A stretch of 64,000 bases of DNA from Apostichopus japonicus (lineage: Eukaryota; Echinodermata; Holothuroidea; Aspidochirotida; Stichopodidae), in NCBI RefSeq assembly GCF_037975245.1, contig NC_092574.1, positions 26,458,713-26,522,712 of the forward strand, given 5' to 3'. The position numbers and the translations under genes were made by a program. The number at the start of each line of letters is the position of its first letter. Position 1 is the stretch's first letter. The notes under the pieces are model-generated. The model made no database searches. It saw only the letters and a program-made list of their open reading frames with translations, and was not told the origin of the DNA. Shown one piece after another: positions 35,675 through 49,800 of this stretch.

Positions 35675-38600
35675 AACACCCTGTCCCCTTAGATCATTTT
35701 TAGCAGGCCATGGACTTGACTCTCTGTTCACAATCTGTAACCAAAGACTTGCGTAGAATGATATAAACTTCTGTTCTTCTCTCTCTCCAGCAGTAAGAAG
35801 ACGTAATTCATGTTGGCACTCGTCCCAATTACGGTGGCCATCTCAGTCAAATTAATCATTTCATGATACTTGATGTTGATGCATGAGTGGTTACCTCTGA
35901 ACATTACTCCTCTCTCTCCCCACCTCTCTCTCTATCTACCTCATTTGTCCTTTCATTCCACATCAGACAACAACTACTCACAAATAAAATAAAAAGGACA
36001 AGAAAAGAAGAATGCACTTCCTGGACTGAAGCATACCAGAACCAACAGAACATCTCGGTAATTTGTCTGGCACGAGCAAACTCTCCAACCCGCCTCCGTC
36101 TTGTCAGACATAACATGAGTGAGCTCCTCGTGGTGGTTAATGCGATTATCAGCCCACTCTACCATGACAACTCAATCCATTCAAATTCTCACAACAGCCT
36201 TCACCCCTGATTCATACATGTCGCCAATTAGGTCCGAGCATTTTCCGTTTTATTTTATCTTATTTTTTTTTAATGCTTTCAGAGCTAGTCTCTTGGCATG
36301 ACAATCAACTTTAGATGAAGACTAACTTAATTTGCCATTTAGAATTACTGGGGTAAGAGAGAATTAAGTGACTGCTCACAACCGATCTGGACGGCAGAGA
36401 GCGAGAGAGCGAGTGTCACAAGTGGGTTGCCATCAAAGATTACAGACAGGAGAACCTCATTACCTGCTTCATGAAAGTCAAATATACTTAAGCAGATGCT
36501 ACACTGTAAGACTCATAAATTGGAGAGCCAAGTTTTGCAAGCAAGTCAAGTGCCAACTTTATTGAAAAGCCTTGAACAGAGGACTAGAGTTTAATGTTTC
36601 CTCGTACTGTTTAGTAGTGAAGAGAGTGACTTTATATCACTAGTTAGTTCCTGTCCCTGATTGCTTAATAAAAGTTTATAAGAGTATAGTACACACTTGC
36701 AAGTTTAGATCATGGAACTTTGCAAGCAGAATATGCCAGCAGACAAGCACCCTATCACCAGCTTTATGTTTTTTTTGGGGGGGTTTCTTTTTAAAAAAAG
36801 GATTCACAAGAAGCCAGGTTCCGAAAAATGGGAGAAATATTATAGTAGCAGGGAAGCAGGAAAGTTTTCACTATGTACAGCAAAAGAAGAAACAAAGTGT
36901 GCTACAAATCGTTACGGTAAACGCTACTCCAGCAACACTTTAACAATTAATCATGGCTGATATCTCCTGTCTCTGTTACCCCTTTTCAACACCTTCCCTG
37001 CCCCTCCCAACCCCCCCCCAACCCCCCATTCTCTGTAATCACTGCACACTATCATTCTGTCCTCAAACCAATCCAAAAGTGTAACCAACTTCTGGCCCCG
37101 AACTTCTGCAAAGATCAAACATCACTATAATTAGAAATACGACAAGAAGCATACAAAGTCATCAAACTATTCTCTGGTTTAGAAAGTTAGCCTCTTAAAG
37201 TTTACCTGTTGCAACAGCCTCACACCCTGCTAATCGTTTGATTTACATCTCTGAACCTACAGAGTCCAAATTACAGTAATGGTGACAAAGTGATCTATCA
37301 AGGGATTTTAACCCAGAAGTGGTAGAAAATGTTAAAAATAAATCATGGGCCAGCATGACGTGAGATTACATGAATGATGGCACAGGCTTGTGAGAGTCGG
37401 AGTTGACACCGGCAGACTTTATAATTTCACAGCTCCTGACACCGATTGACACATCTCTGCACTTCCATGAAATTCAGACGTACGTTCAACTTTTGGAGAC
37501 CGTCAAAAATGATAAGAAGTTCCTAGATTGCAGTGTTTGTACCATGTGATTTCCTTTTCTTGTACTTTCTTTGTTTTGAATATAAAGTATGATCAGTATT
37601 TAATACATAGGCCAGCTATATTACCTGGTGTATCAACTTTAATGTCACTTATCATGGGTATTAAGATTGGTATATACATCCTAAAGTACCAATTAAGGGT
37701 GAATGATACACAAACATACAGTACATGATACATTTACAAAATCATCTCTCAAACCTATATTCTATATATTGTCTTACTGACGATTACATTAAATGACTCT
37801 ATTAAACCATGTCTTATTGATGATTACATTAAATTATTCTATTACTCTATATAATTCTCCATCTAATCGGTGATTACACTAAATTATCAACAATTTCACC
37901 TGTTCAAAGCTCATCATACCCAGTCAATCACCCGTATGCAATTCTACTATCCCCCGCCGCCCCTCTCCTCCCTCTCTCTGCAACCACCAATGCTTCCTAC
38001 TCACCGCATGAAAGACCAAAAAACATGGGTATGCTTGCAGCAATTGTTGGAACTTGACAGGCAGTTCTAAATATTGCTAACGTCCTAACATTTTCTTAAA
38101 ATTTACAAAAGTGCCTTCTTGCGGTTCACATGAATATTCAAATCCAACTATTGAGACAAATAACCTGCGTCAATATAAAACAAACTCAAAGTTATCAGTA
38201 TGGGTATCTGTGGATAAGTATTTTTCTTAAGTTCCTGCCTCTAATTTTTGCCGTGGGGGTATGCTCTACACTATAATTAAAAGATGCAGAGGTAAAAATA
38301 GATTTCAGAACCACAAATTTCCAGGTTTATAAGAAACTGCATGAAGACATCTAGCAAAATTCCAATTTACTTTTGCCGGTTGGGAAGTTGACAGCCTGTC
38401 TTTAGGATTCGTCTTGCTTCCACTACAATTTATTACGAGCACTCGTTGGGGACTTAGGTGCAAACAGTTGTACAATTGCGAAGGCTGCCTGTCACCTTGC
38501 TTCGTATTAGTAAATTATCACTTGTTCACCATACAAAGATTCAAACCTCAGGTTTAAAGCTGCAGTTTATTCTTACTACATAACTGGCATCCCAGTAATT

Positions 38601-41600
38601 CGTTGCTCTAGGCTGACTTGGGAGAGGTGAATAAACTGGTCCAGATATGGTCATGTACACATTTATCACAAGGTGATGTACTTTTTATAAATATGTTCAA
38701 ACGTACAGCTTGCACAAACTGTTTACATAACAAATTAAGCATCATGGGTTTTTTTTAGGAAGAATAAGAGATAAATCTGCAAAGTTTATTTCCCCTCATA
38801 CACTTTCAATTTTTTCTAAGCTCGTTACCATGGTCACCCCAGGCTGCCAAGCACAAAATTCACATAGCCTAAAATTTTGATCATACTGTGCAACCGTACC
38901 ATATATATATATATACTTATTCATTTATTATATATATAACTGAAAGTGAAATCCCATACTGAGTACCACTACAAGAAAAAAACTGCTGATAAAATTAATG
39001 ACCCAAGAATGAAAGAAACTATACCCTTGTCAAAGAACCTAGTACCTTTGTAAGAGCATTCTGTTTTTATTTCATCTGGACGACTTGAAAGCTTTAACTA
39101 AACAATAATATAAGACAAATACCAATATATAACAAAACCAGAAACATCTATCAATAATACTATAGTAGTTAGTACTGCATCAACCACCAACGCTGCTCTG
39201 TCAATACACTCCCCAAATTTGAAACAGTGTGCTAATTTCACCTCTCCATCTCGCAAACCACAACTAATTATTTCCTCCTTTATTCTTCTGCATCCCTCAA
39301 TAACACAGCTACCCATTTTCCTGTCTCTGTATAGATACATATATCTATATACATATATATATTTATATGTATAGAGCTCTGAATTTATCATCTCCTACGC
39401 TCTCAATTAACATCACGACTCTTTGCGAGCAGATGTAACATTCTTACCGGCTGGTATTAACAGACTCTCAAAAGCCGTAGTACTGCTGCTGTGTTGTAGT
39501 TGGCGGAGTACAGTAATATCCATTTGGGACGTGCAAGACCGTAACAGACTCTGGCATGCCTCTGCAAACATTCCACCAGCTTCAGTTCAAATTCTAGTTT
39601 CTCGCAACAGATCTCGTGTTGCACAGCTAAAAGGGATACTTGTTGACTTTTTTATATTCAAGATAAGGAACCAGGCTAGGTTAATACTGTTTTTAGTATT
39701 ACAATGGGAATAAGGCAAATGTACAAAATCAAGCAGCCATGGGATTTTGTGACTGGGGTCATCTTTGAAAATATTCCACCATCTTCAAAAACAAATGTAT
39801 AGAACTTTGAAAATTCCCATGAATTCTGTCACTGCATACAATTGTAAAATTTAGATATTTAGGAAAAAGGGAATTATTTCCATTGCAGTGTTATCCTACT
39901 GTAAACAAATCTTGATCATGTAACAAATTATATCACAAAGACATTGCTATTTAAATTTGATCTTGCTGGTTAAATGCAATCCTATTTGTCCATGCAATGT
40001 TTTACTTCAAAGGTAACATGTAGCAGTCTTCCTTGACTGGCCTGAAATTGGACCATCAACCATTTTTGATTTTTGTAAAATCTACTATTTCCAGACAGAA
40101 ATCTCATGATTAATTTCTGTGCAACCATTTCAACCATGTGATGTCCTTTTCCTCATTGCCTTGCATACATTACAGCAATGCAGTTTACATGCGATTTGTA
40201 TGTTCAAAGTTGCATTGATACCAAACTCCAATGGAGATACAACGGTTAAGTTTTGAGCTTGCCATGAATTGCTTGTTTTTCAAATTGTCACGATTCTCTT
40301 TCAGATATTCTGACGTAAACTGCTCTACCTCTGAAGAACTTGAAAAGACAATGAAATTAAGGGGTTGCGTATACCTTAATTTGCAAAATGTTACAACTGT
40401 TTCAACTGTTCCAAGACGGACTGTAAATTAATAAAGGACAAGCTGTTTGGTTGCCAGATGTCCATTATCATTACAAATTAGACAGTTAAAATGTTTCTAT
40501 AAAATTACATAGTTTGTTTTGAAGATAATTCTAATCTTCAACATTTGATAAATTGCAGAATTATTCCTTTAAGACAAAATTTAAGATGGCATTGAAGGCG
40601 TCATAAGTTATGTAATTGTAATAGATGTTCTGAGGTCATTCATTAACAATCTTATTACAAATCATCCCAAAATTTGCAAAAGTCAACTTCTGTCTTTGAA
40701 ATATTTTTAATATACATAAAAAAAATTAACTTTCTTTTTTCAGATTACACAATATTTCTATTAATAATTCATCTTGTTTCTGAGGAGTTTATCCAACTAG
40801 AAAAGCTTTGTAATTTGGCTTGGGATTTTTTGGTGCCAATGTCAATGTAGGCTATAAAATATATAGAATTGTAGCGCCCTCAATTCTAGAGCTTATATAT
40901 TGATAAGTGCATAATTATATTAAATCAAACTATGAATTAGATTTTAAAAGACGTCTTGATGTATTTTAACAAAGGATTGAATCAAAACTATCAAATTTTT
41001 CCACTGGATTAAACTAATCAAGACTAGGTTCATCATATGAGCAAGAAATCAAATTTTAGCTCTCTCGTAAATTTGGCTTCAATTACGAACAGCAAGGAAG
41101 CCTACACATAACATTATATCCTACATACAAATATATCCAAAAGATATTAAAAAGATAGAGAATTCAACGTTTTACTTCATTAAATATTCATGATGCTTTA
41201 AGCTAATGCAGTTGATTCATCTAACCGATGATTCATTGCACAGATATTATATATCAATATTAAAGGTGTGTGTTGTAGCAGCTACAGTAGCATCATGATT
41301 AATCCATTCAGATTGAGTCAAAAATACAAATACTTTTGGGAAAACTGCAAACTTTTATATAGTTTTCACTTGCTAGCTGAAGTTTGACTTGGGATGTATA
41401 CAATAGCACGACCAAGATGACCATTGGTACAGTAAGCATTAGTTTGTGTAAATATGGTGACTAACGAAGAGTTACTATAATCTGCCAGATATATATCTGG
41501 TTTATATAATCTTATTTAATGTAAGCTTATACATCTTGAGCTACTGTTTCCCTGCTCAGGCAAGCTGTTAAACTTTGAAATAATCCTGCACAGGCAATTT

Positions 41601-43061
41601 GCAGTTTAATAATTCTTGTAAGGGAGGTTTAAGTTATAGTCTTTCAACCACCCAAAGAGGGAACTTGTATATATCATCTATAACATGAAAATCCCAAATA
41701 TGTATCTGGCTTAGCGCATTGCCCAAGAGGGAAAGAAAATTTACCTTCTCTGACAGGTGGTAATGTTGTAATTAACTTATTCTTCAATGTCTGCCACATT
41801 TTGAAATCAATGCAAAGTACTGTATTGTTTCCCCTCCAGGCAAATTTAAGATTTCAGCATAATATACTGTTTCAGCATGTTCCATTGGTGTCGTAACATG
41901 AATGTTTAATACCTGCAATGTGTCAGTTCCCTACTAATGACTGATCAAAGCAAGCATTCAGATCGAACCAATCAAGGCGTACAAAACTTTAGAATAGTGA
42001 TTTAGGTAGAGTACAATGCCACTTTAGTGTGTTATTGTTACGTTAGTTTCTGAATAAAGGCTATTATAATTACAATCCATGCTCAGTGCATATATTTTGG
42101 ATAAATATGAAGTGTTTTCATACACAATATTTAGGTTTTAATCAGGGATATACCCTGGACATCTAGGATGTTTATTTGATTATTTTAGTGCAACTTTGAT
42201 AACAAGCACATGTAACATGTACATTCACACATATTCATTCACACAGATCCAGAACACACACAAAGACAGTTGACATACAGACAATATCGACCACCATGAC
42301 TGCATAGATTGATATTAAAATTATTCTGTTCCTGACCAAGGAATAAATTAGTGTTCAAATTTTGTGAAGCTTCTTTTGAAGATCCTGATTCATTTTTCTC
42401 TCATTGAATAAATAGTTCCTGTGTAGAAAATTAATGCTATGCATCTTTACCCTTAAGAGGAGATTTGATACAGGATCAATCATTCCTTGCAGATGATAGG
42501 CAAAAAATAAATCAAATAGAATTGATCTATAGAAAGGTAGGGTATATACTGTAAGTAATTATGTAGGAACAAATGAAATGAGTAAAGTGCTTTTTAATGC
42601 CTTGCATTTACTTCAAATGTCACAGACAACACTTGTCCTTTTCATAAACTGTATTAAAGATATTTGATATTTTTTGTGGTCATTATTTGCATTTACCATG
42701 GAGCATCATATATCCACACATTCAAATGTGAGATCCATTTAATCTTTTCTTTTAGAGATAACATGTTTACAAGCTAGGCATCACACACATATACACATAT
42801 ATGTACATACTCACACATACATACAAACGCCATGCAATCATGGTTGCAAAGGTTTATATTTCACTTTAATCGATACCGATAAAAGCAGATGATATTTATA
42901 CTTTCATCTTGCCTACATATAGATATATTACATGAATCCAACATATGGATCACATGTTATAGCTCCTCCTCTCCCCACAGCTAACAAATATGTTCAGCAC
43001 AGAAATGTAGAAAGTGTGACAGCTGTGGACTATCAGCAGTGCTGTTGCCATGGATACTGAT
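35675..43061. other. Long non-coding stretch
   Basis: No exon is supported on either strand. A small ~49-bp repeat (GATTACATTAAAT core, about three diverged copies) lies at 37769-37890. TA-rich runs are at 38900-38937 and 39335-39372. C-rich runs lie near 37008-37026. The ORF at 35887-36210 and its antisense frames have no splice or family support. A less AT-rich patch at 36110-36240 could be regulatory. Confidence 0.4.
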
Positions 43062-43217
43062 GATAATTTGAACATAAACAGTAACATCTAGTGGACAGTA
43101 GATGTTGGTCATAACTTGAACATGAACATAAACTGTAACATCTAGTGGACAACAGATGGTCATAATTTGAACATAAATAGTACTTAACATCTAGTGGATA
43201 GCAGATGTTGGTCATAA
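43062..43217. repeat. ~50-bp tandem repeat, three copies
   Basis: Units starting at 43062, 43111 and 43162 share ATAATTTGAACATAAA and AACATCTAGTGGACA, and two of the three end in GATGTTGGTCATAA. Lengths are about 49, 51 and 55 bp because of small insertions. The minus-strand ORFs at 42981-43215 follow from this repeat and are not genes. Confidence 0.85.
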
Positions 43218-43418
43218 GTGTAGATTATGATGTATTAATTAGAACATTTCTGTCACAACTATAGCAAGCTTGTTATGACAAACACATGCGTGAGATGATG
43301 AATGCATACAGCATTATGAAGCATGCATACAGTATGTGCAATTATCTCTGTCTTTATGAGAATATTTAACATACTGCAATCAGTATCAATAAATATTTCT
43401 CTTTACCTCCTCATGTTC

Positions 43419-43867
43419 AGATATCTTGACCTAGCGGTGATCACCATAGATATTATTTCGTCTTAAATAGTCTAGTGTCTTACACATCTTCCAGCCCACC
43501 TGCATCATATATATCTCTTAGACATTGGTCAGATATCTTAAACTAGCTGAGGTCACCATAGATATTATTTCATCTTAAATAGTCTAGTGTCTTACACATC
43601 TTCCAGCCCACCTGCATCATATATATCTCTTAGACATTGGTCAGATATCTTGACCTAGCTGAGGTCACCATAGATATGATTTCATCTTTAATAGTCTAGT
43701 GTCTTACACATCTTCCAGCCCACCTGCATCATATATATCTCTTAGACATTGGTCAGATATCTTGACCTAGCTGAGGTCACCATATTATTATTTCATCTTT
43801 AATAGTCTAGTGCCGTACACATCTTCTAGCCCGCCTGCATCATACATATCTCTTAGACATTGGTTAA
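43419..43867. repeat. 112-bp tandem repeat, four copies
   Basis: Copies start at 43419, 43531, 43643 and 43755, exactly 112 bp apart. The unit begins AGATATCTTGACCTAGCTGA, runs through AATAGTCTAGTGTCTTACAC and ends in TCTTAGACATTGGT. The copies are nearly identical, so the duplication is recent; the last copy is the most diverged (TGCCGTACAC, CATACATATC). Confidence 0.95.
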
Positions 43868-46800
43868 TATCCTATATATGGTAATAATTACCATGGATTT
43901 CTTTAATCATATGCATGAGTTCCCTTTATATATAGCATGTTTGATCTTCTGCATGACTGGATCAATCAGTTTGTCTCTGCATCGACAAAAAATGAAGATA
44001 TTCTACCACATACAATATTTCTGTTTTATCAAATCTTAGATAAAACAAACAGGAAAAGAGGGGGTGGGTACGAAAGAGAGGATGAGATTATAAAAAGCTT
44101 TTGAATGCTGAATACATATGGCTCAGGATTCCGAACATATCTGCTCTGTGAATTAAGGAACTATGACATGGCGTGCATATGCTATCAATTAGCACTAATA
44201 AATCGCAGCATCTTCTCTTGGAAGCTTGTGTGTCTTGACTCATTTCCAATATTGACATATTCCTGCATATATACTTCTATGTTCCTGCATGGGAATACTA
44301 CATATCATCCACTGACAAATGCTTAACAGGTTTGATATTATATTGCAAAAGCATCTACCAACAATTCCTGTTTTTTTTAATATTTACAAGAGCTGCTTAA
44401 GTTAATCATGTACGCTCTTCTGCAAACCAGCCTTGAAGAAAGAATAAAACAAGAAGGAGAGAAATTATATCTTTAATTTTACTCCTTGTGTAGTCCAGTT
44501 ATCTTCCTTCACTTTTACAATACCAAGTCATTTTACTGTATGATTGTTAGAGGATGCCTAATGTCCATTTTTCTTTTTATCTGGTCTGTCAAGAAACTAC
44601 CTACAAATTCATTATTTCCTTCCATCTGCTTTCAGTCTCTCCCGCCTCTAAATTACCACGGTCTGGTAATCTCCTCCAGCTAAATTTAATCGTTGAGCAA
44701 AGGTCAGTATCTTCTTCCTTGAGACCGTTTTAGATTCGGAGAGAGGGAGGACTATTTAGTTAACAGAGTCCTTCAGGCCTACTTATCCCATTTCTTAAAG
44801 CTAAAACAATTTCCAACTTTATCGCAACGTCGCTCAACAGCTGAAGCACTCGATATGATAATTAACATTGGCTGTCGTGTGGCAACCTTGATTTCGCTAC
44901 CGAGATATTTGTGGAATCATATTAAATATCGCTGCATATATAGCTCTAGTCATACATGCACAGAATTTAAGGAGAGAGAGAGGGGCGTTGCAAAACAAAA
45001 TTTGTGAACAAAAACAATGAAACATGTGCTTTAAATTTGTTCCAATTGGCATCAAATGCGAGGAGTGTTTGCACGTGGGTATTTTGATAAGACAGTTCAT
45101 ACATTAGGTAGCGGTCCAAATTACTCCAAACTTTACAAGAGAATGCGATTGTGAGATCAGCAAGGTATGGTAGCTGTAGGAGACATTGTCGCTCCATAGA
45201 CTGTCCTTATACTGTTTGACAGATGTAATTATCACAAAAGAAGAATGATTATAGTATGTAATTAACAACAGTAACTTATTAATATGCAATGTAGCCATTG
45301 CCAAGTTATCTATACTAGCGTTAACAGGCTCGATCACCAGCATTTTCACTTAAGTAAATGGTTTCATCCACAATTAGCAGTTGGATGAATCTTTCTGTCT
45401 AGTGTAAACATTTAATTATAAAAGAGATATCTTAATGTAACTGAAATGTATCAAAAAACAAGAGGAACAAAGATTACGCATTGTTAGAAGAAATGAAAAG
45501 GTGAAACTGAAGAAGTTTTATTTTCTACCAGCCAAGTTGCAGGTTTGTCTTCCTGTCAAATCAATTAACCAGCACATGGCAAGTATAAAGGTATAAGAGT
45601 GTAGCCATTAATCAGCCTACCGACTGCTGCTGCTGCTGTAGCTGTTTCAAGTGTGCCTCCAAATGTCAATAGAGTGGCTGCAGATGTCTATGTAGATCGA
45701 TGAAGGGGTTATCCCTGCAAGAGTGGAAGAGCACTAAACACTTCACAATGATAGACATTGAAAGAATCCACTCATTGACCTCAAGAGCCGAAACGCTGCT
45801 CTTCAGATGAATGTTGGCCGAGGGCATCGGCAGACTGCGATAAGATCAACAGGGATGGTGGTGTGCATAGGGAAGATGGTCACAGATGGCAAGTTGTGAT
45901 GGTCACTTGAGGACAGGAGGGCCCTATGTGGGGAGTGGATGAACAAAGAGTGTGCTATCCAATTTCCTTCCTTTTCTTGTCTTTGAGTTCTATTTCTTTG
46001 CCGGCAAGGAGAATGCAACCAAGGTAGGAAATTGCATCCGAGCCCGGGGAGGGTAGTGAGAGGGGAAGATGTTGTATCCATGGTGATTATTCTCAATATA
46101 CTAAAAATAACATTTATTCAATAAGAACACTCGCCATTACCTTCTGGCCCGACTATTTGAAAAGCACAGTGCTGTAATTCAGCAGTTGGTTGCAATTTAA
46201 TTCTCGTAAAATCAGTGCATATGTGTAAACTATGTGTAAACTTGTCATTGCTCACATCATTTTTCACACACACTTTGTGTAAACTAATCAGTGCTCATGA
46301 CACTTTTCATGCCCATGATTTGCCATCTAGCCAAACCCCCCCCAACTCCCCCACTGCCCCCCACCCCATTCCTTCCTCCCACGTTTGCTTGGTATGTAAT
46401 TCACAAGATAAGTAAACAATTGTTTTGCACAGTTACTGAAAAGAAAAAAGTCCTATATCCAAAACAGTCCATATGTAAGTGCAGTACATCAATAGAAGAT
46501 AACATCAAACTTATATAAGATCATTATCCACAGGGCCAAAAGCAAATTTAGACAATTTTAAGTAATCGGTGACTTAATTTTTCCATCTGTAATATATATG
46601 AGAAGCTAATGATCTACAGTAGATCAGTATAACATCAGAAGTAAAATTATAAAAAAAAATCATATATTGACACAAACTTAAAATACCTTCTGAAATATAA
46701 GTTGTTCTTTCTCTTACTTATTTTGCTAATGATTATCACAATCTGATTCAAATTTTCCATCCAAATTTCAAATCATTAAGTTGCTCTTCTGATCCATTTT

Positions 46801-49800
46801 ATTTATATATTTTATGATTATGACTTTCTGCAATCTTTTTCTCCTACATTTACATTTTCTACCTTCCCAATACCAACACTCTAGGCTTACAGATAGATAA
46901 GAGATTGATGGACGATATGACTTTTCCCCAGGTCTCTCTTCCATAAATAATTCTTTCAAGCTTTGTTAAAGACCAAAATACGGATCTAAAAAAAGAAAGC
47001 TACGTGAATAAAACATGAAGGTAAATAGAAAAGCTCTAAGAATGGTAAAGGTGAAAAAGCACAATGCAAATCAAAAACCAAAGACTTCTGTTTTTTCCCA
47101 TTTATTATCAAAAAAGAAAGAGAGGAAATATTCATGTATTATTGATTGGCAAAAAGCTTATCAGTAACCCAGAACTTATCACAGATAGAAAATGTTACCA
47201 CCTTCAAATCAACCGTTTCAATTTTTACAGGGAAATACTAACTGAATCATTGAAAAAGTTTCATATTTAATGAGAATGCAGAAATGGCAAAGGTATCACA
47301 TATCGACAAACTTATTCAACTATATGACAGATGTGCATAAAATATAGGTTTTGTCACTTTGACAGCCATGGAAACGGTTACTAGGTGGTTCGTCCACTCG
47401 GTACGCCACGGTAACTGAAAGGTTGTCTACGCAGGAGCAAAGGCAATTATTTTACAACCAAAGGTTTTTAGTTGGACTTAGCTGATCTACGTATTATCTG
47501 CAGTTAACTGAGTGCATGAACACTAGGCTTGATTACTATGGATGAAACGATTTATAAATATTTTACCTATGATTTACTAGCTCATTTCACTCATAACTTT
47601 CTCTCTATCAACCATCCCCAACCCCCCCCCCCCTCTCTCCCATCATATTATAATACATCATTTTAGGGGAACTGCAGTTTTAAGTATTAACATCATCCTT
47701 ACTAGAATTGTGTTACATCATTCTTGAAACGGTGTTCCGAGCTTGGAATGATAACATCTTTATTGCTTCACAGACTTCTAAGTTTGGCAAGACAACAACT
47801 TCATTATGTTCTACAGACATCCGTGCTAGACGAAACAACAGAAGGCAAAAGGGGACCTGGTTATAGACCCCACCATTACCTCTCCCCTCCCCCGGTCTAC
47901 ACACATAAACATGTATTGCTTGATAATGCCAACTTCAACAGTACTTCAAAACTACAGTGAACATCCTACAGTAGGTACATCTGTGTAGCTCCAACAAGAC
48001 AGATATTTCAAGGTACCATAATTAAGTTCAAACTACGGATAATCACAACCTGGCTGTTGATATTGCTAAAACTTTAAACGGTATTTAATGATGAAAACAT
48101 CAGATCTCTCTTTGAGCTCCTGTGGGCAATCAGAGATGAGACCAATGTTGCCAGGCTCGATCTATAATCTTATCATTTTAGGCAGCCAGATTCGTTGACA
48201 GCGATCTTCCGGTGTGCTCAAACTCTGAAGCTTTACGACTTCTACCTCCAAGACCTGACCTGAATTCAAAACATTTGTCAAGTCTGCTTTTGCTACTAGC
48301 AAAAGCTGAAGAAACAAATTTGTCGTTAATGGCAAAGAAACCACTTCTGGGGAGCCGGTTGCTTCATCGCTTCTGATGAGATCGAAATAGCTGAGCAAAA
48401 AAATGAGACCACTGACTTGGCTAAGCCATCGGCGACACATATGGTGTGGTAACGGTACACACTACGAGACTGTAGACAGGCCGACTACACTCCTGGATTG
48501 TGGGAGACTGTATTATCATACGATTGCGTCAATAAAATGGATTCGCTCCCAGAAATTGAAATGCATCATGGGAAGATCTAAGTGCAACAACACTGTGTAG
48601 TGATTGTGAAACATGGGCCAAAACCAGGACAACTTCATTCAGAGGTTACCTATAGATTAATTTTGGACTTGCATCTGTTTGGCTGCAGGAGATCAACGTG
48701 TGGAATTGTTAGACCATATATGCCTCACAACATTATTAATAAACTCTATTGACAGTCTAAGCAAAAGCATGTTCAAGAATCTATGAAGATTAGTCAACAA
48801 GTACAGTAGTCTGTGTCTTAACATAATGATATAATGTACTGAGCTACACCATGGTGGTCATGTCAGTTAATTTTCTCTAGCAGTTAAAGCCTCTATCTAT
48901 CAGCTGGGCAAAGAAATAAACTGAGACAAGTCCTGAATGATATGTGCTTGATGTCCCCATCAACTCTGCTGACATGACTTCCAATAGGTTTCACTGAGAA
49001 TATATATATGACAAAAACTTGCAGAAAATACATGTACAAAGATACTGTTCTATACAGTACTAAGCCTAGCCTATTGAATATTTTCACAATGAAAGAAGAA
49101 ACAGGGTTGCTCAGCGCTTTTCATCTATCTCTAGACAAGGACCGACAGAAGTACAGCATGGGTGATAGGGGTTAATTGTCAGAGGGCCAGGGAGTTTCAC
49201 ATCACGTGAAAACCACAAGTTGGTCCGAAATCGTTACCAAGTTGGTCTCTTATTGGAGCAGAATGGTTTGTACCAAATGAAGGGAAGACCAACAGAAAGA
49301 ACAGAACACAAAACCATTCACTTTGTTTCTCCCTTGACTTCTAAATTTCCCAGATTTTGGTCACAATAGGCTAACAATTACATCTACAGTGGCTTCACCA
49401 CTTGGCTTGTCTTCACAAATTATCAAATCGCAAACATGTTTCAAGAAACCTCTTATTAAGTTCACACTCACTTGATTGTGCGCTAACGAGTTGATATATT
49501 ACTTGAACACAGCTTATACAAGAGGCATATTAAGATCTATAGCAGAGGCAGGAGTAAGGCCTTGGGGGGTGCGGGGACGGAGATCTCAAGCGTTTGATGA
49601 ATAATTTCAGATTAATTCCTTCCTCTGATGTTTACTTTTGTGCTTTATAATTACTAGCACAACACAAGATATATATCTCAAGATTTTATAGCTTCTGGGG
49701 GATTTCCCCGTGGACTATAATGCTATTATCGAAACCCCAAGTTTATTTTCCCCTCTCTGGATTTTTTTTGGGAGAGAGACCCATGCACTGTATGGGGCTA

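Noticed and set aside
35887-36210. 107-residue plus-strand ORF with overlapping antisense ORFs
   Set aside because: Simple-sequence start (CT-rich) and no splice or family evidence.
48162-48440. 92-residue minus-strand ORF
   Set aside because: Hydrophobic, Leu/Val-rich frame without motif, plausible exon borders or neighbour exons.
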